A stretch of DNA of 64,000 bases, taken from contig JABWDB010000049.1 of assembly GCA_019614645.1 (NCBI GenBank), positions 1,054,001-1,118,000 on the forward strand, in the 5' to 3' direction. The stretch comes from Stratiolaelaps scimitus (lineage: Eukaryota > Arthropoda > Arachnida > Mesostigmata > Laelapidae). A model generated the notes under the pieces. The model made no database searches, was not told the DNA's origin, and saw nothing but the letters and a program-made list of their open reading frames with translations. The position numbers and the translations under genes are program-made. Shown here piece after piece: positions 48,885-59,404 of the stretch. Position 1 is the stretch's first letter. Each line of letters opens with the position of its first letter.

Positions 48885-49015
48885 GTGATAGCTCAGAAGG
48901 TGACGTCGGTCGATCGGTGGTTGATATTTCACCAGGGGAAAAGTTTCGATATATAGATCGGATATTGCAGGTTCAAATCCTACCTTGACCGACCTCAGGT
49001 GGGTGTCAATTTTTC
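48885..49015 (+). mobile_element. tRNA-like SINE head or tRNA pseudogene
   Basis: GATAGCTCAGAAGGTGA at 48887-48903 is a very good box A, and GGTTCAAATCC at 48970-48980 is a very good box B with a mostly paired T stem. The spacing of about 80 bp is too long for a normal tRNA, and no acceptor stem pairs the ends. A SINE head or a tRNA pseudogene with an insertion is the best reading. It lies 150 bp upstream of the mariner. Confidence 0.65.
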
Positions 49016-49161
49016 CGCCATTAACATTGTCTATAGTAATGACCCACGGATAAGTGGCGAGTAAATGTCAGACACACAATGCAGCCTCGGATGTGGACTC
49101 CGGACGTGTATATCTCTTGGTTTTTGTAATAACAAAAGGACGTTATAAAATACTTTATATA

Positions 49162-49187
49162 TTAGGTAGTCCCCTTCAAACTGTCGC
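49162..49187 (+). repeat. Left terminal inverted repeat of the mariner element
   Basis: This 26-bp end begins TTAGGTAGTCCCC and matches the reverse complement of 50401-50426 at 24 of 26 positions. The mismatches are the sixth and seventh bases (TA here, CT in the other end). It is the expected transposase binding site at the left end of the element. Confidence 0.93.
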
Positions 49188-49306
49188 GCCTTTCGGATGG
49201 CGCACAGCCCGAAATACGCCACACAATGCGTTCATTTTTGGAGTGGGCACGCGGTAGGAACGTGGCTTCCTTTCGAACACTGAGTGGTTTCGATACGATC
49301 AGAAAG

Positions 49307-50339
49307 ATGGACGCCGCAGCAAAAAGTTCAAATTCCCCCAAAAATCAACGGGAAATCATCAAGTTTTTGTTTCTCCAAAAACACCCTCCAGCTGAAATCC
49401 ATCGACAATTAGTGAACGCGTATGGCTGGTCTGCCTTATGCCTACGAGCGATTTAACAGTGGAGATATGGACACCGATGACCATCAAGGTGGAGACCACA
49501 AATCAGGTGTAACGAGGGACGAACGGATTGACAGAATCGAGGCAGCTTTTGAGCAAACTAGAGCTTGGTCCATGAGGCCTTTGTCGGCTGAAACTGGGAT
49601 TCCTCGGGTGACATGTCATAAAATTGTCACCAATGTACTGAAGATGAAGAAAATCAATGCAAAATGGGTTCCCCATATACTGACTGCTGAGCAGATGAAA
49701 ATGCGTGTGGAGTGTTCGACATCTAATTTGAATACTTATACGCAACAAACCAGTCGCTTAGAGCACACCGTGTCGATAGACGAGACATGGGTTAGCCTGC
49801 ATAGACCCCCTGAGAAGGACCAAGCAAAACAGTGGCTCCGACAAGGTGAAGTGGCGGCGTCTGTGGCAGTGCCAGATAGATTCGGACGAAAGGTGTTGAT
49901 GATACTCGCTCTGGATATCAAGGGTGTTTGCTATTACGAAATATTAGCGGCAAACGAAAAACTCAATGCTCCCCGATATCTCGGCTTCTTGAAAGGATTG
50001 ATGAACAAATGGCGTGGGGATCGACAGCACCGAGTGTGGTTACTCGACGACAACGCAAGACCTCACCGCACTGCTGAAATTACGACCTGGATGGAGGGGA
50101 ACAATATTGAGCGATGGCATCAACCCCCATATTCTCCTGATTTAAGCCCATGTGATTATGGTTGTTTCCATGCATTAAAAAGGGCAATAGGTGGGGTTCC
50201 ATATGCAACCGTCGAGTTACTCACAAAAGCAATAGATAACGAAATTATATATGGAAACGCAAATGGTAAATACTTGGCTATTTCAAAACTCCCAGAGCGC
50301 TGGAATCGGTGTGTCAATAAAGCTGGAGAGTACCTCTAA
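49307..50339 (+). pseudogene. Mariner transposase, disrupted by one frameshift
   Basis: The likely start is the ATG at 49307. The first frame encodes about 45 residues of the N-terminal DNA-binding region and runs into TAA at 49454-49456. The remaining 300 or so residues lie in another frame, open from about 49416 and ending at TAA 50337-50339. The frameshift therefore lies between 49416 and 49453, as a net +1 or -2. Counted from the ATG at 49422, the second part shows KWVPHILTAEQ near residue 81, then catalytic Asp120 (SIDETW), Asp210 (LLDDNARPH) and Asp245 (PPYSPDLSPCDY). The last two are separated by 34 residues, the mariner D,D34D signature. Total length of about 345 residues is normal for the family. 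The enzyme would cut and rejoin the element ends; no other stop or deletion is seen. Confidence 0.93.
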
Positions 50340-50400
50340 CTCATACCAAAAGATCTTTGTTCTAACTCATTTAGTTCAAAAGTTATTGGCATTTAAAGAG

Positions 50401-50426
50401 GCGACAGTTTGAAGGGGACAGCCTAA
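50401..50426 (-). repeat. Right terminal inverted repeat of the mariner element
   Basis: Read on the minus strand it begins TTAGGCTGTCCCC and pairs with 49162-49187 over 26 bp with two mismatches. The next bases on the + strand are TATA, giving the TA duplication. Confidence 0.93.
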
Positions 50427-51761
50427 TATATATTTATTTATATATATATATACATGTAAAACAGTGACATAATTGGTAATAATAATAAGCAAAAGCATTA
50501 TGAAAATAACAAAAAAAATCGAAAGACAACACCGAGACAGAAATGATAACAACTATTATAGTATGGTACTAAAAACAATGATATAGGTACAAACATGTAA
50601 GCCAGAAGGCTTACACAATTATAACCTCAGTAGATACTGCTTCGTTGGTGACCGCGAAAATAGTAAGTTAGCATGAGAAAAAGAAGGAAAGTAGCATGAG
50701 GAAAGGTAAAGGTTTAATGGTTTATTGAAGGTGCACCTTTCAAGAAAGGTGGAATTTATCAATGGAGAAAACTGATCTAATAGTGGCACACATTAAATAA
50801 CTATTATAGTACTACGAGAACGAAAAGGACCCACGATGGTTTTAATTGCCTAGCTTCGAATAACCCCTGGCTGTGGTAGATTCGATTTTTACATAAATCC
50901 CCAGATAAAAATTCCATACGAAGGTGTACGTTCAGACGGAGCCATATAAATTCAATGTAATTTACTTAGACCTTTGCCTAACTCAATATGTATGTAATAA
51001 AACGCATAAGGTATATAAAGGTTGATTAAGATCGAAATAGAGATGGACTGGCATTGCCTAAGGCGGTACAGAGCAGGCTGTTGTAGCAGAGTATTTGGAT
51101 TTAATAGAGGAGGAATGGCCAGGCCAGTAGAGCTTATCGCTCAAGACCAGGAGCGAGGCAGCGCGTAGAAGTTGAAAGGTTAACATCGCAGGCAACAACT
51201 TAATCATAGTGTATGTATGTAAAGACAATTTACGTTAAGGATTATGGAAGTAGGGGGGTTTATCACTAAGATCACTCTTGGTAGTCGCAACTCGACACCT
51301 GGATGGGAACTACGTCAGTGTGGGATGCGGCGCCAGCACCACCAACAGCGCCGTTGGTCAGTTGGTCGATCTGAGAGCTACATTCCAAGAAAATGGACGC
51401 ATTGCGGGAATTGCCACAATGGCCTCCTGTCTCGCGTTGCCCGAATGAGTTCGGCCACGGCACCATCACATCAAGAATGACTTGTCCGGGCCTTGAGGGC
51501 ATTGCACAGCTGGCAGAAAGAAGTTGCCCGAGAAGAAGCTTACTTGGCCAAAAGCTCACTGATTCGGAGCCCGGCGTGAAAACGGTGCAGACAACGAAAT
51601 CTGCCTCTGAACGAAGCAAAAGACACACTAGCCTATAGGGTAAGCATCATAAGAAGGCTTCCAAGGCTCGCCTAATTAAGCCGACTCGCTTCTAACCTTT
51701 ACCACAGCTAACGGTATAATGCATATGATCTATAGACGCCCCCCCCATCCGTGTTTTCCAG
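50427..51761. other. Non-coding 3' of the mariner element
   Basis: AT-rich, with the dispersed repeat at 50703-50745. Overlapping frames at 51244-51638 on both strands have no support. Confidence 0.5.
50703..50745 (+). repeat. Dispersed repeat, copy 1 of 2
   Basis: The segment GGTAAAGGTTTAATGGTTTA and about 20 following bases resemble 61430-61475. By eye roughly three quarters of positions match with one small gap. It may be the end of an older interspersed element. Confidence 0.4.
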
Positions 51762-52039
51762 CAAACAGCTTCGTTGAATGCCTCGAGGCGCTTGCTCGTT
51801 CCTGTCTAGCGAAAAGGCACCCAAAATCAGTTGCGTTCCGAGGCATCGTGGGTCGGTATTCTTTCGAGAAGACACCGCATAAAAAAGGCGCCGTCTCGAT
51901 TTTTGCCTCTCGTTCGCGGACGGTTCTGCTGGTTCATAGAATGTGTCCCACATACGCTTTCTTCGCTTCTATACGTCTTCCCGCTGTCAGCGTCCCTCGC
52001 TGGACCAGCGGGGCTCGTGTCCAAAGCAGAGGGAGGAAG
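51762..52039 (+). CDS. Candidate internal exon bounded by strong splice sites
   Basis: A 278-nt exon lies between a very good acceptor (CCCCCCCCATCCGTGTTTTCCAG, ending 51761) and a consensus donor (GAGGAAG/GTGAGC, at 52040). The frame is open throughout, entering after one codon base and leaving at a codon boundary. It encodes AKRHPKSVAFRGIVGRYSFE and a basic C-terminal end. The minus strand is open over 51827-52303 and is a competing reading. No domain is recognised. Confidence 0.3.
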
Positions 52040-52343
52040 GTGAGCTCTCTGCTCTGTCTCTCGTGACAACGACCCGCTAGCTAGCCAAAACATTCTGAGA
52101 GTTGCTCGATGTTTTTGCCAGGGCTTAGAGATCGCCGAAGCGTAGTCTACGCTGCGCTTGATCGTAATGCATCCGAGCTCGACTGTATAATACAAAGGCC
52201 TCCCCGTCGGAAATGATTCGAGCATGCTAGACACCTCATGCTCAAGTCGAGAGGCAAGAATCAGGATCTGCTTGTGTTGTCGATGGTGGTGGATTGGATC
52301 CACGTCGAGTAGGACCGAATCGGGCCGAAGGTAGCTCGATGGG

Positions 52344-52447
52344 CCTGATTACTGTCCATCGCTCAGGTGTGTCTGAATGACCTGATCACTGTCCATCGCT
52401 TAGGTGTGTCTGGATGTCCTGATCACACTCAGCACTTGAGACTCACC
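52344..52447. repeat. 37-bp tandem repeat, two full units and a partial third
   Basis: Units at 52344-52380 and 52381-52417 each begin CCTGATYACTGTCCATCGCT and differ at only a few positions. A third, degraded unit begins CCTGATCACACTC at 52418. The array ends directly against a strong minus-strand splice donor at 52441-52446. Confidence 0.8.
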
Positions 52448-52754
52448 TTGGCCCTCCTAACATAATTTGCCTTTTAGGGTCAATAGTGCCGTTGCTGTCG
52501 CGACAGCGAAAGGGTACGGGTGACATGGGACTCCTTTCCTCGATGTACGTTTCTTCGAGTGTTGAGGGATAGGTGAGCGGCATGTGATTGGGATTGGTAG
52601 GCCCCCGGTTGGCCCAGTCCGGGACTGGTGACCACCCACTAGAGGTTGTGAACCGGTCACTCTTAGCCAGTATCGAACTACTGGCCAGGGTAAAGGCTTC
52701 GTAAACGAAAATAATACATCCGAATAGGACTAACCTACATATATGCCTATACTT
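52447..52754 (-). CDS. Candidate exon with AAG/GTGAGT donor, unknown product
   Basis: On the minus strand a frame of about 102 codons, open after TAA at 52755-52757, ends in the ideal donor GGCCAAG/GTGAGT. It starts with a hydrophobic stretch (LVLFGCIIFVYEAFTLA) and continues into a Pro/Ser-rich hydrophilic part (GPTNPNHMPLTYPSTLEETY, then CRDSNGTIDPKRQIMLGG). An internal ATG lies near 52583. Acceptor candidates are CTCTCTAAAAG and ATATATGTAG upstream. The 37-bp tandem array starts right after the donor, inside the presumed intron. Confidence 0.35.
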
Positions 52755-53283
52755 TTAGAGAGAGCTATGAAGCCACTATAAATATAAAAACAATTCAAGA
52801 ACAGCATGGCCTTGCGTTCATCGCATGTTCCCACGTAGCCTTCTCTATCATATTTTTTGTTTTTCGAGCTGACCCTCAGCTGTTCCCCTATCTGACAGGC
52901 CTCAGCTCTTAACCTTTAGGTATTACTACTGTTACCAAGATGCGACTATATAGGCAACGGCTCCGCTAAACAAATATCTCAACCGGCATCAGCGCTCATA
53001 GCGCTTGCTTTCGGAGGTAGACCATGTGGCCCAAACTGAATGGTTGGGCAGAGTCGGTTAGTTACCAAGAGAGCCTTACGCTGACGTTAATTTTCAACGT
53101 CTCAACAACAACAACAACGAAAACAGACCCACCCTTTAACTCGGTAGCACTCAGTACTTTTCAGCTTTCAACTTGTCTCGCCTATCTCGTTGAGCAATCT
53201 CCTCGTATCGCTGCCTGTCCGTGAGGGTCTCCCTATCCCTCTCTCTCTCTTTCGCGGTCTGTCGCTTTTTCGATGTTGTCCAG

Positions 53284-53436
53284 AGGAGCCCCGGCTGTGG
53301 CGACTCTATACTTTGTCGATCCGACTACAGTATCGCGATGCATTTCGGCTCGACGCTACTTCCTGTAGTTGTGCTTGTGTCGGTCTATTTGTACTTGCCA
53401 CTTGTAGAAGATGTCTTCGCACGTCATTTCACCTAA
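53284..53436 (+). CDS. Candidate 3' terminal exon with hydrophobic segment
   Basis: The acceptor TCGCTTTTTCGATGTTGTCCAG ends at 53283. The frame continues at a codon boundary for 50 codons to TAA 53434-53436. The product has one strongly hydrophobic segment, STLLPVVVLVSVYLYLPLV, that could span a membrane. Another + strand frame (53190-53672) overlaps and is longer but lacks splice support. Confidence 0.25.
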   Translation, partial: RSPGCGDSILCRSDYSIAMHFGSTLLPVVVLVSVYLYLPLVEDVFARHFT

Positions 53437-54538
53437 AATGTCATTTTCCCTACCCGAAATGCCCCAATAGATTGGTAGTCCTTGCGGAAAAACCCGTTGA
53501 GGATTGTTTGTTGAACAATATCTGTACCCCCATAAGCCAAAGCCCGGCTCGTGTTCGACCGCTGCAAGTCGTTGTCAGCGATGTTGTTCGCAGTGGCCTG
53601 CTTGCACGACCGGGTCGGGAAATATTTATTGGCTCAATAAGTGTCATAATGGCCGCCGAGAGGGCTGACTGACTGTGGACAGCGCTGGTGATGGTGGTGC
53701 TATCATTCGGTGGCCAAAGTCACAATATGGGGTCAGATTGCTGGGCCAGCATCTACTTGGATCAGATGGGGCAGTGAGGCCAGTGGAAAGCTGGAACGTA
53801 AAGCTAAAGCAGGACGGGTGATACGCGTCGGGGTGTAAGTGTAGTGCAAACGCGCACACGCTTCCTGGTGTACGGCCTGGGGATATCTGTCGTGATGCAG
53901 CGGTACTCGCAGCAGGCCCGACGGACTGCTCCTGGTAGTCGTCTCGTTGAGCTGTCCCCTGAGTTTAATGCCTGTGGTGCGGGCACCAGCCGGATTGGGA
54001 AGTCGGCCGGCCGGCTTGCTTGTCGGCCCCCCGACCCATGCTGCCTTCGAGGGACGGTTTGTCTTCATTTGGAGGAGAACCCAGCCAGTTGCGAAGACTG
54101 TAACCCGCTTCCGGACAGGAACCAGAGGGCCTCGGGGATCTGTTCCGATTTGGACGCGACACTCTGGCTTGCCGGTTGCGGCATTCTAACCCCGAAAAGA
54201 CATCTCCCCCAATGGACCGTTCGTGTCCCAAACGCTAGGAAGATTGGTTGAGGCTGGAATCGGGGTCCGGGAAATCGGTTCTGGTGGCATTCGCTCGTGT
54301 ACGGACGAGTCCTCTACAATCCCCCCAGAATGTGCTCGTGCACGCACAATGAATAGGCAGTACCCACCCAGCCATTGGTATACAGAACAAACGTGCTAGA
54401 CTTGCTAGGTTCGCCTGTATTCGGCTCGCTGCGACGGTCTCAAACTTATTGTTTGAACGACAGATACCCTCTCCGCCAACCAGTACTGTCTAAATATCCA
54501 AGTCTTGGCGCCCGGCTAGCTGCCTCCTGCTTTTGTAG

Positions 54539-54764
54539 CGTACATGGCGGCCAGTTACTAGGGTGTTAAGCAAGCTGGTAATGGCACGAACATGTTCACT
54601 CGTTGCAACGGCAAGACCTAAACAAAGATTCGTTGCTGTCACTGATGGTACCCTCTCACTAAGAAGGAAGGAAGCCGTAAAAGGCAAGAATCGCTGCGTA
54701 GGGAGCAACTGGGGATGGCATATAGGGAATTTATTGTCGTACATAGCCGCTGGAGAAGTAGAAT
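54539..54764 (+). CDS. Candidate internal exon between acceptor and donor
   Basis: The acceptor CTGCCTCCTGCTTTTGTAG ends at 54538 and the donor GAAT/GTAAGTAAAG begins at 54765. The frame starting at 54539 is open across all 226 nt. The product includes KQRFVAVTDGTLSLRRKEAV. Both splice sites are good by eye; no domain is recognised. Confidence 0.25.
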
Positions 54765-54909
54765 GTAAGTAAAGATATCCCCCGACAAATAAATAGTCCT
54801 GCTCCTCTCAGTGTGATAGATATGGGAAGGTTCAATCCTCGCTTATTGGCTATTCCAGTGGTTTCGTAGGAGGCGATTCACAGTCAACGGTTGGCGAGAA
54901 CAACTTTCG

Positions 54910-55224
54910 TTGCGGCTGAAGGACCACCAGCTCTTCTCCCATCAGACGTTTCTGGACACTTATCCGTATGGACGCATTACTACGAGGATCCTCGAGAGGA
55001 AAAATCCTCACCCCCGCGAAGCCACGAGGCGATTTGAGCTAGGACATACTCCACTATCACTGTATTTTATTTTATGGACGAAGATAAACCGCTACCGACG
55101 CACTTTCGCAGCTGAATTGAAAAGAACAATCAAGGGCAGCACACTCGACGCAAAAGCAGACCAAGTGCAAGCGAATACAAACATGAAACTTTCGAACGGC
55201 GTTCCCATTGACCTCGAAGTATAA
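54910..55224 (+). CDS. Open frame without recognised start, possible exon
   Basis: A 104-codon frame ends in TAA at 55222-55224. The product is mixed and basic, including YGRITTRILERKNPHPREAT. No ATG opens it and no clear acceptor was found, so it is recorded only as a possible exon. Confidence 0.13.
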   Translation: MRLKDHQLFSHQTFLDTYPYGRITTRILERKNPHPREATRRFELGHTPLSLYFILWTKINRYRRTFAAELKRTIKGSTLDAKADQVQANTNMKLSNGVPIDLEV

Positions 55225-55706
55225 TGTTGTGTGATTCCCCCCTCGCAAGAACTCACACACCTCACACAAGCTATATTCCAGTATTTCCTGGAACGCTCTA
55301 ACTAATCATGTTCTGATGTTCATTATTCCTCCTAGACCACTCGAACATCTTCGCACTGTGACATTGGGTTGTCAGTTTCTTCGTCATTCGTTTTAAGTTA
55401 CAGAATTAATTTCTGCGCATTTTAAATAATGCTATTGTTTAAATTAGCTTTCTTAGCTTTCTACCATTGGCTTGTTCTCTATGATACAAAGAGCTACAAC
55501 TTAACACAAACGAGAAAGCAACATGTGAATCCAAGCATTGAGTTACACACAACTACAAAGTACGTAGGTAATAATAAGTACGTGAGTAGCGATTGCCGTG
55601 TTTCTCGGGGATTGCAGTGCAGTGGAAAAAGATGTATGCTAGTGGCTCCGCCGTTTGCGACATGTGCTGCGCGTTTGCTGTGGACCTTTTTCCCACCTTT
55701 ATCTCT

Positions 55707-55752
55707 ATACCTTTCTCTCTTTCTCTCTCTCTTTCTCAGTCTCTGTCTCTCG
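55707..55752. repeat. (CT)n-rich tract
   Basis: CTTTCTCTCTTTCTCTCTCT and similar sequence forms a pyrimidine-only stretch of about 45 bp on the + strand. Confidence 0.9.
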
Positions 55753-56086
55753 TTCTCGATGATCACTCGATTTTCGATTTCCGACTCCGTTCGACGGCGG
55801 CCTCGTGTCGCCGGCACCGCTTCTATTTCTGCTTTCTCCGTCACCACATCGGACCGGGGCCAACCCACTACTACTTGTGCGACCTCCGCTCGGATCTAAT
55901 CCTTAAGCGATGATCGTTTCAACGTCCGACGGGCTGATCCTCGAACGATCCTCTTGCGATCCCTACACTAACATAGCGCGCGCAACCCTACACACACACA
56001 CACATCATTCCCCAACATTTTAGCTCCCCGATCGACCGTCCGGCGGCCCGCGCCCGCGGGCTTTCTCGTCCCTGCGTCTGTCTCAC

Positions 56087-56295
56087 CCACTCTGGTCCAT
56101 CGTGGTCGCGCAGCAGCAGCCACAGCTAACGCCTCCTCTCTTCTGACCGGCTGCCGGCTGGCAGATCCTTCTTTTCCCATCCACTTGGCTGCCTCGTTGA
56201 CCTCATCACTTTTCGTATCTACTCCAGGCGGTGGTATCTTCTCCAGGAGGACGATATCTTCAACTTCTCTCCTGCCTGCCAGCGTCTCAGGAGGC
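56087..56295 (-). CDS. Candidate internal exon in GC-rich DNA
   Basis: On the minus strand the acceptor GTTCGCCGTTTCCTTTGGCAG precedes 56295. The frame is open to a donor-like AGAGTGG/GTGAGAC at 56086. The product is balanced in charge, including REVEDIVLLEKIPPPGVDTK and NEAAKWMGKEGS. The frame continues open to about 55968 if unspliced. It lies head-to-head with the + strand ORF at 56394. Confidence 0.25.
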
Positions 56296-56393
56296 CTGCC
56301 AAAGGAAACGGCGAACAACTACCAGGGGAAGGCCGACGAGGAGGAACGTGAGACGAGCAGAGGGAGTGGATAGGGAGAGAAAGTGAAGGAACG

Positions 56394-56798
56394 ATGTGGG
56401 CGCCGCCCGACCAATGTAGTAACCTCTCTCAACTAGCCGGCCAGAACAGCGGGGCGGACGGCTGGCTGGCGAGATCATACATAATTCTCATACTTTTCGG
56501 AACGGCTATGATCGGGCGGTTTGCCATTGTTCCAAGTGCGAGCTGGGTGAGGGTGCGGGTGGAAAAGAGGGCGCCGACGAAATCCTTCATTCGATGCCCG
56601 GCTCAGTCGTTCGTTTACAGCCACCGCCCCAATGCGGTTAGTTCGTCCATTTATTCACTCATTTTTGGAGCCTGCCTCTCCCAGACTGTTTATAATTCAA
56701 AGGCCCGCCCGCCGCACATCATCGGAAATGACGGGACGTTCGGAAACAATGACAACAATGTGAAGACTACACAGAGCGATCATTATTATTTCTATTAG
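56394..56798 (+). CDS. ATG-started 134-codon ORF, possible membrane protein
   Basis: One of the longest frames with a true ATG in the window outside the transposon, ending in TAG 56796-56798. Residues 29-47 (YIILILFGTAMIGRFAIVP) are hydrophobic. The C-terminal end is Asn/Asp-rich (GNDGTFGNNDNNVKTTQ). A possible donor, GCTGG/GTGAGG, at 56547 would cut it short after about 51 codons. No family recognised. Confidence 0.25.
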   Translation: MWAPPDQCSNLSQLAGQNSGADGWLARSYIILILFGTAMIGRFAIVPSASWVRVRVEKRAPTKSFIRCPAQSFVYSHRPNAVSSSIYSLIFGACLSQTVYNSKARPPHIIGNDGTFGNNDNNVKTTQSDHYYFY

Positions 56799-59366
56799 GA
56801 CACGATTCAACACCACTGTAAGTGACCCACGTTCGACAGCAGTCATGGTGGCTGCCTTTGGCGATATGGGCCGATGATGCTTTTGTAATGCGCGTCTCGA
56901 ACTCGTGAACTCCGTTGGACGCTCGCAAAGTGAGTAAAACAGTGTAATCTTTGCCATAGAAATACTGCTAAATATGTGTATGCAAAGATTTCGCGCAATA
57001 AGACCGGCGATGCACAGGGGCAAGCGCATCCGGGAATATTGGCACTTCGAAAGAAAATATAGAAATCGAAATGATATACAGTCAGTTTGCGATTATATCT
57101 CATACAACAGAACAATTGGGTATGCCCTTATTAGCTTGCTAGAAGTGGTTTGTCAATGGCTTAATACAGAAGCTAAGGGAACGAACACGTTCGTTTTTAC
57201 TATAACACCCATCGTTAGATGCATCAGGGGAAAACACAATAAAATACTGTTTATACGTTAATATATTAAATATATAGTTATAAAATATTATTGGAAAACA
57301 ATTAAGAATGAGTTGAACACCAGAGGTCGATGACTTGATTGTCCTTTCATTACCGGGGTGATTTTGTTACTATTTCTCTCTCAGATTCTTACGCCGAGAC
57401 AATCCATCCACCGGCCGAGCGTTGCCAATCATCACCATCCTATTGCCTTCTACTCCACATAAGTCTCTCTGGCGTGTTAAAGCAGGTGAAACTTGAGGAA
57501 AGTGAAGGCTGTAAACTGCCATTGATGTGTAGTTATTATCGATAGTGTTTCAGCTTACATCGACTGGTTTCCGCGACTCGACGCCAACATCCCACTAACG
57601 CTTCACGCATCAATGCAGCACGCAACTGGCGATCGACACTAACCGAATATCTTCAGTCACGACCACCCCGCTACCAGTTATCGCGGTCGACGTACATGGG
57701 GTCTCATATCGGTAAGCCAGTCCGCCCCCATCGAGGGCAGGTCCATGTCAATTCCCATGTCAGCCAACCCTCAACCCAGCCCAACTTGCATCACCTCGGC
57801 CCAATCTCTCGACCCAATCTGCAAGTCAGATGGCTACCCGAGCAAGCCTTCAACTGAAGTCTAGCGGGTAGCTGGGGCACAACAATCGGGGGTCTGAGGC
57901 AGTAGCGAATCAACGCAAGCTGAAAACAACAACGAGAGCCAACGGCATCACAGCGCCTGGCGGCGCCTCTGCCTCACCACCAATTCCTCCCTCGTTTGCC
58001 TCTACGACTCGTTCCCCCATTCCGCCTACTGCTGAGTGTGCTGTCCTCACCTCCTTCTTTACTTCCCGGAAAGCCTTGCCCCGCCGCAAGCGCGCCCGCT
58101 AAGGAATGAGTGACCCTGCCATGGGCACGCATCACCCTTTCCCTTCGCCTCGAGCCTACAACGAGAGTCATCTACAAGCCGACGTCTCATCTAGCGTTCA
58201 TCCCTTTTGTCTTGCTTCTGTTCCGACTCACTCCACTTGCTATAATATAATACTACTATCTTCGTCCGTCTCCTCTTCCAGGTTTTCGGTCTGTTGTCAT
58301 TCGAGCGTATCGTGCCTTCACTTCGTCTCTCATCTGACCTATGGACCCCGCCCCCCCTGCCACACTGCCTGCACTCACCCCCGTGTGCACTCTCCCATGA
58401 CCAAAAAGTGTCACAGCTTCGTCGACGGTGACGTCGTCGTTGTTGACATTCGCTGTTATTGTTGTTGTCGTTGTGGTTGTTATTGTGGCCGTTGTTGGTT
58501 CTTGATGAGTGAAAGAGCAAGTTGGCAGGCACGCCTCCGCACGCAAGGTGGGTAGAGCCGCAAGCGCGGTTGCGAGGAACGCGTGCTGCGTGCAGTGTAA
58601 GTAGCGTTACACGCTCGTGTGCTACACACTAAGGGAAGGCGCGTAGTCGAGGCAAGCAAATCTACGCCATCCGAAACCGTCGCAGGCGCTCGTTCCTTCT
58701 TATCCGCAGCAGAGGAGTGGCTGACGTTCGAGTAGCTGAGTAGTCTAATTAAAAGTCCAGCCGTAACTGCACAGACAAGGGCTGGAGGCAGCAGCCGAGT
58801 AGCGAGGGAGGCACACGGGACGAGGCGAGATGAGGCGACCAAGGTTTGCACAGACGGCAAGCACAACGCTCGGCAGTGGGCGCGACCTAGGAGACATCGA
58901 GCGACAAGGGCGATGAACGGAGGCAGCACACTGACGGTTACTCTCTGACCTGGGCAGCACCCAGTTTCCGAACGTACCTTCGTAGGAACAGCACTGCAGT
59001 TCGGAGAAAGGAGTCTAGCCGTCCAGTCGGGTCGGGTCCAGCCTTGCTTCATTCGCTGAAACTGCTGCTGGGGTAGCCAGCGAAACACAGCGGGCTGCTG
59101 GCCCTTTACGTCGGAGTCGATGGCGGTCCGACGCGCGGCAAAAAAGAGAGCGGCGCGGCTGCGGGCGGACCCACTACGTCCCCACTCGGGTCTCCTTTTC
59201 GCGTCACTGCTAGTCTGCTCTTAGGGGCGCCGCCTGAAGAGACATGGTTGTTAGAGAGTGCGCGGGCGGTCGGGCAAAGGAGCGAGAGAGAGAGGGAGAG
59301 AGAGAGAGAGAATGAGTGAGGGACCCACCAAGCCAGCGAAGTTGGTTAAATTTAGCGAGACACACC

Positions 59367-59404
<38 letters not shown>

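Larger units (their letters stand above)
49162..50426 (+). mobile_element. Full-length mariner-type (Tc1/mariner superfamily) DNA transposon
   Basis: A 1,265-bp element runs from TTAGG to CCTAA and is flanked on both sides by TA (49160-49161 and 50427-50428), the usual mariner target duplication. The flanks are TA-rich, so the exact duplication is ambiguous. The ends are 26-bp inverted repeats and the interior holds one transposase gene on the + strand. Length, end structure and the D,D34D transposase all fit the mariner family, which moves by cut-and-paste. One frameshift in the gene makes this copy non-autonomous, but the ends look intact enough to be acted on by a transposase supplied elsewhere; that last point is inference. 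No subfamily is assigned. Confidence 0.95.

Noticed and set aside
48885..49015. Functional tRNA gene
   Set aside because: Box A to box B distance is too long, and no acceptor stem or anticodon loop of normal form is seen.
51827..52303. 158-codon minus-strand frame
   Set aside because: Starts with GTG and largely antisense to a + strand exon candidate that has both splice sites; kept only as a competing reading.
58191..58546. Asn- and Thr-rich minus-strand frames
   Set aside because: Encoded by a GTT/GTC-type cryptic trinucleotide repeat, not a conserved protein.
58480..59088. 202-codon minus-strand frame, longest single open frame outside the transposon
   Set aside because: No ATG start, low-information Arg/Ser/Leu/Ala composition, and it lies in GC-rich DNA where all frames are stop-poor.
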